Assembly (NCBI GenBank): GCA_038890815.1
Contig: JAWAFC010000003.1
Location: 1 to 64,000, forward strand
Origin: JAWAFC01 sp038890815
GTDB taxonomy: Archaea > Micrarchaeota > Micrarchaeia > Burarchaeales > JACRGF01
Length of the DNA: 64,000 bases
Direction of reading: 5' to 3'
Below, piece after piece: positions 18,526-26,325 of the stretch. The notes below the pieces were generated by a model. The model searched no databases, was not told the DNA's origin, and was given only the letters and a program-made list of their open reading frames with translations. The first letter of the stretch is position 1. Every line of letters starts with the position of its first letter. The position numbers and the translations under genes were made by a program.

Positions 18526-21500
18526 AGTGCTCCTGCCGCTGCTTTTGGCGGCTGTGGTGCTGTCGAGCTGCGTGCTCAAGATAACCCCCAGGGTATCGCT
18601 GCCGACCTTCTCGCCCTCGCTAGGAGTGGCCGAGGCGCCATCAACCTGCAAAGAGCCGCCTTGCTACTGCATGGTGGAGGAGCAGCGCTATCGCTACAAG
18701 ACATGGAGCTGCACGGGCAGTGCGGCCTCTGTGTGCGGCGAATTTGCCGGCGCAGCGGCCTGTTTCTTCAACTCAAGCGAGGGGGACTGGTGTGAGTATG
18801 TCGGAGGGGGAAGCGGCGGGCAGGGTAATTATCTGTGCTTTCAGTGGAATGGCTGCTATGACCCGGGAGGCTACTATGTGCATGTCAAATGCAACTGCTG
18901 GTTCCAGGATGACATCGAGGTAGATTTCCTAGGTACAAAGAAGCCGGAGGATTTCAAATGCGGCTGCTTCATCTGTCCGGGCTGCCCGAGCACAAAGCTG
19001 AAATGCTGCGATCCGGAGTGCGCCACGCTCAACCTCACCTATGCCAAGCTTGCTGACGGCAGCGATGACACGGCCAGGCCGACCGGCATACAGAGGGATG
19101 CCGCAACAAACGCCCCACTGATAACGCGCAGGAAATGTGGGGAGGTGAGGCCGAGCATTCCTGGGCTGGGGAGCGGGCCTGCCATGGAAACGGCCTTTGC
19201 GCCCGGGCCGGCTGGATGTAGGGTGAACTGCACTTACGGCGACACAGCAAACTACTATTGCTATAAGAAAACGGCCAACGAGTTCAGCATCCACAGGAAC
19301 TGCAAGACAGCATGGCTCTCCACGCTGCAGGGCGGAAGGCTGCTCACTGTCATTCCGTGCGATGCGCAGGAGATGGCGCGCATCGTGAATTCGCCAACAA
19401 AAAAGCTCGTGCTTTTCAAAATAGGGCAGGGCCAGAGCCTCCAGGACTTCGAGTTTGCTAAGCAGCAGTGCCGGCTCGTCCCGCCCGATGTGCACAGGGT
19501 CACCATGGGCAAGCTCACTTTTGAGCCGACAGAGGCGAGCGTGCCGAGCTATGTGCGCTTCTGTTTCGAGAACAAAGACATCAAGCCACACAGCGTTTGC
19601 CAGAGCCAGGCAGGAGCGTGCATGCCCAATGGCCTCGCCTTTGACATCAAGCCCGAGGCCAGCGCCTGCATTGAGAGCGATGGCCTGGAGAGGCTTGGGG
19701 AGGGCAGCCACACCTTCATGGATGGCTTTTCAAAAGAGGAGTTCGTGCTCACGATAAAAAAGGCCGAGGCAGTCTTCGCCCTGCGCGATGCCATAAGCCC
19801 GCCCTATCTCGTGGGCTTTGAGAATGTTGGCGTGCGCTTTGAAAGCTATGCTGACATCGATAGGGAGATTCGGCCCATCGGCTTCTTTGACAGCATGCCG
19901 CCATTCAGTGTGCCGGCTAGGGGCCAGACAACCATGCAATTCAGGCCAGGGGTGTGGATGCTGAACGATACGGCGACCGGCACGCTCGCCACGCTGTTCG
20001 TGCTGAGCGAGACAAGAGATGTGAGGATTGGCGATGACATGGGGCCGGAGCGCATCGCCATACTCAGCGGCAGTGAGGTTTGCTTCAACAACACGCGCGG
20101 GGAACCCGTAGAGCTCGAAATATACGAGCGCTATGTGGGCGGCTTTTCGTACATCATGAACAAGAGCGTCGTGCCCGGAGGAAAGTGCTGTTGGACTCCG
20201 GAGCCTGGCAAGTATTTCGTCAATGCCAGCGGGGTTGGGGGAAACACGACGATATTTGTGGGAGAGGAGGCAGGGGCTGTGTTTGTCAGGATAAACAATC
20301 CAGAGTACTCGCCGCCTGAGCTGCTAACAAAGGTCGGCATGCGGGTGTGCTTTGTCAATCCATCAACAAAGGAAAGGACTGTGAGCGGTGGCGGCGCGTC
20401 GCTGGCCATACCGGCAAAATCGTTTGATTGCTCGTGCGTGCGCGTGCCGTGCCTCGTTGTTGAATCTGAAGGCACGAACACATACGAGGACAGCGTCACC
20501 AAGGCCGTGTTCAAGGTCAGCGCGACGAGGAAGGAGAACAAGTTCATGAACATCACCGCTTACGGCATTTTCCCGCAGGGCGTGCTGTTCGATGGGCCCG
20601 GCAGCGTCTGCTTTGCCAACAAGGACAATGTCGAGCATGAGGTGAAGCTTGCCGAGAAATATCTCCATGTCGGTGGTGCTGTCAGACGATTGGCGGGCAC
20701 GGAGAGCGTTAGGGTGGCAGCAGGCGACATCGGCTGCATCGAGCTGCCCGATGCCAATGGCTCTTTTGTGTTCACCACATCCGGCAGGGCCGGCGAGCTA
20801 GTTGGGGTTGCTGTGAGAAACGATGCCCCGCCGAAAGCCGATCTGGCCGATCCAGTGGCGCGCAAGGCGGCTGAGGGCGTGGCGCGCATATACTTCACGC
20901 GGGCTGGGCCATTCCCGCGCGTACAGAGGGTGGGGAGCTTTGGCGACATCGAGCTGTGGAACGCCGACAACAAGCCGCACACTGTGACTGTGAACACTCA
21001 GACGCCATGCGACCAGCCTGATGCCTCGGGGGTAACGCACAGGCTGTGCCCCACCGTGAGCCTGAAAACATGCGATGGGGGCGGGTGTGGGGGAGTCATC
21101 TGGCAGAGCAGGATGAAGTTCAAGCCCACAGACCCTCCGGCCATCGAGATACCCCCAAAGACCTACACATTCACGGACGCTGGGAATAAGGCGAGCGTTG
21201 AGGTCATCAGCAAGGGCTTTGAGGTCGAGCTGGAGGCCATGGGCATTCCCACGCCATCCATTGCATCGCCACAGACGATGGGCGGGAACCTGAACCTCAT
21301 AAACCTGTTCAGGAGCGGGCCCATGCCTAAGACAACGCTGATGGCGCTCAGGGGATACATCCACCAGAACATCATACCGGTCATCACGACATCGTTCGGC
21401 GGGCCGGGGCAGAGGGTTGTTGAGGAGATAGTCAAAACAGAGAGCGTGGAGACTTTGGAGTCTACGGCCGGCAGCAATCTCATCATCTACAACGGCGACA

Positions 21501-24500
21501 GGGTGGCGCACAAGGTCGCATTCGGTGCGCTGTTATATGATTATCCGGCATTGCTGGATTGGTTTGGGGACAAGGAGCTGCCGCCATGCGGCAACTGCGA
21601 TGTTACAGACCCGACCAGCGATTGTGCAAAGAGATGCGCCATTTATTTCAATGAGAGCGGCACTTGGTGGGCGAGCGATGATGAAACAGCAGGGAAGGTG
21701 GAAAACGATCCTCCTGCAGTGCGCCCAATGCCGGCTGGCATATTTGTCGTGATCGACATCGGGTATGGCCAGAACATTGAGGAATACAATGAATATGTGG
21801 CTTGCGGCGAGGATGCGGGCTGCAGAGTCAGCAAAGGGATTGCGCTATTCTGGAGAGTGCTTTATGGAGAGCCGATTCCAGCAAAAGTTTACGGGATTTT
21901 TGTTGCGAGCGGGGAGAAAGAGCTTGAGGTTTCGCTGGACAGAACAAAAGAAACTGGATGGGGATGTGCTGGCTATTGCCAGTTTGATGAGAGATGCCTC
22001 GACACAAACTCGGAGTATTACAAGCTCTTCAAGGATTTCTGCGATGCTCCGGCCGAGATAAAGGATCAGGGCGGAAACATAATATGGAGTGGCAGCAAAA
22101 GAGATTGTTATAATCGGTGCAAAAACAGCATCAGCAGCAGTGCCGTTGATCTGAGACTCAAAAACAGCGAGTCCGACAACTCGGCCCGCGTCTGCTTCAG
22201 GAATGATGGCTGGAAGACGAGGCACCTGCGCGTGCTCGACTGGCTTGTTGCAAAAGATGATGGAGGCTCCGTGAGCCTGCCTTATCATGGAACTAACCAG
22301 CATCCGATAAACGAGAGCTACACTGTGTTTAAGGAAAGTGGCGGCACATATTCAAAGGCATTTGATATAATTCTCGCAACGGACATCCCCGAGCCTGAGG
22401 TGATCATCGGCGATGAGAGGGAGTTCGCCACGCGCAATTACGCCGATTCGCTACGCTTTGTTTCGCCGACACAGATAAAATTCAGCATCAAGACGAGCGA
22501 CAAGAGGGAGCTGTTCTACAGGGAAAAGGCTGACGGGGAGTGGAAGCCCTTCCTGCTTGTGAACGGCGTGGATGATGGCAGGGGATGGAAGGCGATTGCA
22601 AGCAATGGCCAGACGCTCTATTTCCCAACAGATTTCAGCGGCTTTGGCCAGGATTGGCATGGCCAGATAGACATTCTGGACAACGGCACAATTCTCCCTG
22701 GATGCACTTTGATACCGATGCCATTTGGTTGTGCCGGCCCCGGTATTGTTGTGGATGCCTCCTATGATGCGAGCGACGATTCCTTCTCTGGTTTCTCGGG
22801 TTGTGATGTGAGCCGGTATGAAAAAACCGTGAAGGGGGATGTCGTCTATGACTCTACCAACATGTACCAGAAGTGCCTTTCTGACGCTCGCGCGGAATGC
22901 GATGCGCAGGCTAAGAAATACGCTGATGAGATGTGCAGGCAGGACCCGGCTACCACGCCGTGCAAAAACAATGGACCATGCCAGGCCAACCCAGACCCAA
23001 ATGTGGGTGGAGACTGCTGCGCTGACTCCGACTGCTCCTGCCCGAGAAGCTGTGAACAGGGAGCTGGTTGCGAGCCTGACTATAGCTGCATCGACGAATG
23101 CAATGTCAAGTGGCAGAACTACATTGCCTGCATCTCGCCTTCTGGCGACTACTACAGCTCAAACTACGGTGCATGCTATGCTGAGAAAAGCGCCGAGTGC
23201 GAGGCCAATTGGAGGAAGGACGTGACGCTCACCTATAAGAACGTCACCTGCAGCGGCCTGGCGACTACGGACGTGCCCTATGAGCACATCATCTACACGC
23301 CGCCAAACAGAGTGGTGTGGTGGTACAAGTTGGAAAATGGCCGGCTCGAAGAGCTGTTTAACTTCGGCTTGTCGGACAGCTTTGTTAATGGAGTCAACTC
23401 CTACTTTTATGTAGTCAGCAACGATAGCATGCTCGTTGGCTCGAGCGATGAGAGCATCATCCCAGTGCCAAAAAACAACAAAATCACCTTCCAGTACGTT
23501 TTCACTTACAGATATCAGCTCACAAAGGGCAGCAACAAAATCATCAGGCTTGAATATGGCCTGCCTGTCGATGTCAAAAATGCCAGGCTGAACGTTATGC
23601 TTCCTGTCGACTCGCCCGTGTTCAGCTGGAAAGGGGATGCTATGATAAACCAGACCTATGATGATGATAAGATCAGGAACATCCCGCCGGGCGAGATGGG
23701 GTGCTTTGAGGCGCCTTTCCCAAGCTGGCCAACAAACAAGGGCTATGATCAGCTCGATGGCTATGTGATTTATGATGCTGACGAGCTGGAGGACTACACG
23801 CGGTTGAAAAATAAGAATTTCTATAAAGAAGTCGGCCAGAGCTGGAGCAATGATAATGATAGGCTGTTCAACCACGTGTGGGCTTACCAGTTCTTCGGAA
23901 GCAGTGCAGTGCCAAACAACCTCTATCCAGAGGCAACGAGGTTTGTCGAGCTTGCCGACTTTGACTGGGGGACAAGGCTGGGTGCTGTGGCGACATCGCC
24001 CGGAGGCTCGGTGACGCTCAAGAACAAAGCCGAAAGCGATGCGGTTGGCATAACGAACCACATAACCTATGAGGTGAGCAACGGCCTGTACCAGCATGTG
24101 TGTCCGGGTTATAAATGCCCTGATGGAGTTGATGGCAAGATCGTCCCGCCCATAAAACCGGATAAACCGAGCGAGAGGTATTCAGAAGATGATTGCAAGG
24201 GCGAAAACCCGCGTGCAGGGTGCCGGTACTTCTTCAGGGTTGATGGAGGTGGTGCCCTCACGCTTGCCGGGCTGGAGCCGGGCAGCTACAAAATAACTGA
24301 GAGCGTCAGCGACAAATCCATAGTCATAAACTCAAAGAGGACAGACATCGTGCTGCCGCTTATCTATGAAAGCTGGGACCCGACATTCTCCACCGTGATG
24401 AGCGGCAGTGAGATTTGCGTGAGGAACACCGATGAAAAGCCCAGGACTGTGACGCTGAAGGGTGGGTGTGGATGGGTTGAGAAGTGCATAATATGCATTG

Positions 24501-25552
24501 GACAGATGTGTTTTGGCTGTTATAACAGTTGGGAATGTAGCAGCAATATGGGAAGCAAAGAGATGCGGAATGGTGAGCTGTGGTGTCCTGTGGCGAGCGC
24601 AAACCAGAACTATGCATTTGTCGATGAGCTGACAGGCGCCATACTGCCCGTTGAGGTCAAGAGCGCATGCGATGGCAGTGAGCTGGAGCCGATTGCCAAG
24701 AGGCTTGTCAGCTACGATCCGCCGGAGAGCGTTTGGAGGCTGCCCGAGTTTGACAGGTACAGCGACTACAACCCGCACGGGCCTGCCGTGCCATCGATCG
24801 TCACCGCGCCTGTCGGGCTGCCAAACGAGGGGTGGGCAAAGGACTGCATAGCCAACGCGCTCAGGAATATCAAAGAGAAATGCCCCAACTGTACGAGCGT
24901 GTTGCCCGTGCCAAACGACATCCCGCTCGATGAGCAGAAGGCATTCATCAACTTCTACAGGAACGATGCGGACAGGTGGAAGTACGTTGATCTCGTGGGG
25001 CAGTTCGCCTTCCTCGGCGAGAGAGGGGTGTGCAACGCCACCCAGCTGATGCGGGACAAAATCAACATCTCGCAGTATGCTGTGTGGTCGCCCCCGGGCA
25101 CGCAGGGCGCTCGGTCGAGGCTCAGCATACTGCTCGGCTATGGCATTCCGGATGCGTCCGTGAGCGCGTGGGGGGGCAGCGGGTGCTTTAGCGGCATGGG
25201 GCAGAGCGAGGCGAGGAAGGAGGCAGCGCTCGCCTTCAAAGAGGTGTTTGAGGTGCTGCTGCCCGAGATGATTGGCAGTGGGATGGTGGGCATGTCGATG
25301 CACTGCCTGACCGATGGCAGCTGCCTGCCATGGGCGCAGAGCGGGGGCAAGGCGCTCCCGCTTGGGCTCTATGATTCCAGTGGGGAGAAGGACCCGGCGG
25401 CCCAGATGTGGTGGAAGAAATGCGGTAGCTACTTCTATGCTGGCGAGGGCCTACTGCCAGTGCTGGGAGCAGCTGAGGAAACAAACGCGAGCACATGCGA
25501 CCCCTCGAGGCTGTGGGCAGCTTATCAGCAATATAAATGTGGCGTTGTATAA
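18515..25552 (+). CDS. Giant Cys-rich surface lipoprotein, tandem cupredoxin-like domains
   Basis: 2345 residues. The N-terminus has a lipobox (AAVVLSSC, Cys 19). The first 300 residues are very Cys-rich. From about 320 to 800, segments with the pattern V-C-F-x-N, then H/E-x-V, then a Gly/Pro turn and a final beta strand recur (for example GSVCFANKDNVEHEVKL). This is the rhythm of cupredoxin domains but with Cys in a core strand and no complete copper-ligand set. Further beta-rich modules follow, with another Cys cluster near 1480-1540. The last 250 residues look like a more compact alpha/beta domain, possibly a degenerate TIM-barrel hydrolase (weak). It closes the operon and is probably the main exposed component, for example for host or cell contact. 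Confidence 0.8.
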   Translation: MKSRVLLPLLLAAVVLSSCVLKITPRVSLPTFSPSLGVAEAPSTCKEPPCYCMVEEQRYRYKTWSCTGSAASVCGEFAGAAACFFNSSEGDWCEYVGGGSGGQGNYLCFQWNGCYDPGGYYVHVKCNCWFQDDIEVDFLGTKKPEDFKCGCFICPGCPSTKLKCCDPECATLNLTYAKLADGSDDTARPTGIQRDAATNAPLITRRKCGEVRPSIPGLGSGPAMETAFAPGPAGCRVNCTYGDTANYYCYKKTANEFSIHRNCKTAWLSTLQGGRLLTVIPCDAQEMARIVNSPTKKLVLFKIGQGQSLQDFEFAKQQCRLVPPDVHRVTMGKLTFEPTEASVPSYVRFCFENKDIKPHSVCQSQAGACMPNGLAFDIKPEASACIESDGLERLGEGSHTFMDGFSKEEFVLTIKKAEAVFALRDAISPPYLVGFENVGVRFESYADIDREIRPIGFFDSMPPFSVPARGQTTMQFRPGVWMLNDTATGTLATLFVLSETRDVRIGDDMGPERIAILSGSEVCFNNTRGEPVELEIYERYVGGFSYIMNKSVVPGGKCCWTPEPGKYFVNASGVGGNTTIFVGEEAGAVFVRINNPEYSPPELLTKVGMRVCFVNPSTKERTVSGGGASLAIPAKSFDCSCVRVPCLVVESEGTNTYEDSVTKAVFKVSATRKENKFMNITAYGIFPQGVLFDGPGSVCFANKDNVEHEVKLAEKYLHVGGAVRRLAGTESVRVAAGDIGCIELPDANGSFVFTTSGRAGELVGVAVRNDAPPKADLADPVARKAAEGVARIYFTRAGPFPRVQRVGSFGDIELWNADNKPHTVTVNTQTPCDQPDASGVTHRLCPTVSLKTCDGGGCGGVIWQSRMKFKPTDPPAIEIPPKTYTFTDAGNKASVEVISKGFEVELEAMGIPTPSIASPQTMGGNLNLINLFRSGPMPKTTLMALRGYIHQNIIPVITTSFGGPGQRVVEEIVKTESVETLESTAGSNLIIYNGDRVAHKVAFGALLYDYPALLDWFGDKELPPCGNCDVTDPTSDCAKRCAIYFNESGTWWASDDETAGKVENDPPAVRPMPAGIFVVIDIGYGQNIEEYNEYVACGEDAGCRVSKGIALFWRVLYGEPIPAKVYGIFVASGEKELEVSLDRTKETGWGCAGYCQFDERCLDTNSEYYKLFKDFCDAPAEIKDQGGNIIWSGSKRDCYNRCKNSISSSAVDLRLKNSESDNSARVCFRNDGWKTRHLRVLDWLVAKDDGGSVSLPYHGTNQHPINESYTVFKESGGTYSKAFDIILATDIPEPEVIIGDEREFATRNYADSLRFVSPTQIKFSIKTSDKRELFYREKADGEWKPFLLVNGVDDGRGWKAIASNGQTLYFPTDFSGFGQDWHGQIDILDNGTILPGCTLIPMPFGCAGPGIVVDASYDASDDSFSGFSGCDVSRYEKTVKGDVVYDSTNMYQKCLSDARAECDAQAKKYADEMCRQDPATTPCKNNGPCQANPDPNVGGDCCADSDCSCPRSCEQGAGCEPDYSCIDECNVKWQNYIACISPSGDYYSSNYGACYAEKSAECEANWRKDVTLTYKNVTCSGLATTDVPYEHIIYTPPNRVVWWYKLENGRLEELFNFGLSDSFVNGVNSYFYVVSNDSMLVGSSDESIIPVPKNNKITFQYVFTYRYQLTKGSNKIIRLEYGLPVDVKNARLNVMLPVDSPVFSWKGDAMINQTYDDDKIRNIPPGEMGCFEAPFPSWPTNKGYDQLDGYVIYDADELEDYTRLKNKNFYKEVGQSWSNDNDRLFNHVWAYQFFGSSAVPNNLYPEATRFVELADFDWGTRLGAVATSPGGSVTLKNKAESDAVGITNHITYEVSNGLYQHVCPGYKCPDGVDGKIVPPIKPDKPSERYSEDDCKGENPRAGCRYFFRVDGGGALTLAGLEPGSYKITESVSDKSIVINSKRTDIVLPLIYESWDPTFSTVMSGSEICVRNTDEKPRTVTLKGGCGWVEKCIICIGQMCFGCYNSWECSSNMGSKEMRNGELWCPVASANQNYAFVDELTGAILPVEVKSACDGSELEPIAKRLVSYDPPESVWRLPEFDRYSDYNPHGPAVPSIVTAPVGLPNEGWAKDCIANALRNIKEKCPNCTSVLPVPNDIPLDEQKAFINFYRNDADRWKYVDLVGQFAFLGERGVCNATQLMRDKINISQYAVWSPPGTQGARSRLSILLGYGIPDASVSAWGGSGCFSGMGQSEARKEAALAFKEVFEVLLPEMIGSGMVGMSMHCLTDGSCLPWAQSGGKALPLGLYDSSGEKDPAAQMWWKKCGSYFYAGEGLLPVLGAAEETNASTCDPSRLWAAYQQYKCGVV
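25531..25538 (+). promoter_or_regulatory. TATA box of the aEF1B gene
   Basis: atataaat lies 22-29 bp ahead of the ATG at 25560 and inside the last codons of the giant lipoprotein gene. The spacing predicts a leaderless mRNA. Confidence 0.65.
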
Positions 25553-25559
25553 TGACGAC

Positions 25560-25805
25560 ATGGCTCAGGTCGCTGCGGTCGTGAGGATTTTCCCGCAGGA
25601 TGCGGAGAGGGTCGAGGAGCTGAGGCAGAGAGTGGAGAGCGAGCTGCGCCCGAGCAGGATCGAGATCGAAGACATAGGCTTTGGCGTGAAGGCGCTGCGG
25701 ATCACGCTCATCCTCAGCGATGAGACGGGCGGCGATGTAGAGGAAAGGGTGAGGAGGATACCTGGCGTCAGCGAGGTGAGTGTGGAGAGCGTGGGGAGGC
25801 TTTAG
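25560..25805 (+). CDS. Elongation factor 1-beta (aEF1B)
   Basis: 81 residues, about the family's usual length (80-90). It opens MAQVAAVVRIFPQD, has the conserved IGFGVKALRITLIL strand and ends with GVSEVSVESVGRL, all typical of archaeal EF-1 beta, the nucleotide-exchange factor of aEF1A with a ferredoxin-like fold. The frame is open far upstream, but only this ATG fits both the family and the TATA box. Its 3' end overlaps the convergent nuclease gene by 38 nt, unusually long even for this compact genome. Confidence 0.92.
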   Translation: MAQVAAVVRIFPQDAERVEELRQRVESELRPSRIEIEDIGFGVKALRITLILSDETGGDVEERVRRIPGVSEVSVESVGRL

Positions 25806-26283
25806 TCATCTCCCTGAGCATCGCCATTATCCTCTCAACCCCGCGCGTGATTTTTTTCCAATGGCTTCCCTCCCAGTAGATCTGGCCACATCCATCGCAA
25901 AGCCAGAAGGTGGCATGCCGGGCTGTGAGGTCAGCGTGCACCCTCCCCTGCACTGCCTCGCGCCCCACGGTGCGCAGCCTGCCATTGCACTTTGGGCACA
26001 GCGTGCGCGAGGGAAAGTCCTCAATCGGTATTTCAAAATCGTGCGCGAGCTTGGCGAGCGCCTGCTCTGTGCTCAGCCCGCGCGGCACGAGGTAGGCGCG
26101 CACGCGATGCCGTCTCGCCCTGGCGGCGAGCTCAACATCCTGGGTGAGCAGCACTGCCCCCTTTTCCTTCGCCAGCGCCAGCAGGGCGTCGTCGCTGGCA
26201 TCGGTGGGGTACAGCGTCTCGATGCCGAGGATGCGCAGCCAGCGGGCGAGCTTTTTCAGCATGACATCGGCGACAAATATCAT
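25768..26283 (-). CDS. Mut7-C (DUF82) RNase-like protein with zinc ribbon
   Basis: 171 residues. The N-terminal 85 residues match the Mut7-C/DUF82 PIN-like nuclease domain: FVADVMLKKLARWLRILG, then DDALLALA, then LLTQDVELAARA with the acidic residues expected of PIN folds. The C-terminal part has a zinc ribbon, CPKC near 95 and CDGC near 129, followed by GSHWKKI, the usual family ending. The extra tail of about 20 residues lies antisense to the aEF1B 3' end. An RNA-processing or decay role is suggested by family. TATA-like CTTTAAAATAG about 25 bp upstream of the ATG. Confidence 0.88.
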   Translation of the reverse strand: MIFVADVMLKKLARWLRILGIETLYPTDASDDALLALAKEKGAVLLTQDVELAARARRHRVRAYLVPRGLSTEQALAKLAHDFEIPIEDFPSRTLCPKCNGRLRTVGREAVQGRVHADLTARHATFWLCDGCGQIYWEGSHWKKITRGVERIMAMLREMTKASPRSPHSPR

Positions 26284-26302
26284 GAGATTAAAATGTTATC
26301 TG

Positions 26303-26314
26303 CTATTTTAAAGC
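26303..26314 (-). promoter_or_regulatory. TATA box of the Mut7-C gene
   Basis: ctattttaaagc, centred about 25 bp upstream of the minus-strand ATG at 26283. It also lies just ahead of the rad50 start, but the spacing there (about 18 bp) does not fit a leaderless TTG start, so its role in rad50 transcription is unclear. Confidence 0.55.
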
Positions 26315-26325
26315 ACGGGGTCGCA

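Noticed and set aside
25780..26325. Open frame extending rad50 upstream by about 180 codons
   Set aside because: The extension is antisense to the Mut7-C nuclease gene and does not resemble Rad50; family start is at 26326.
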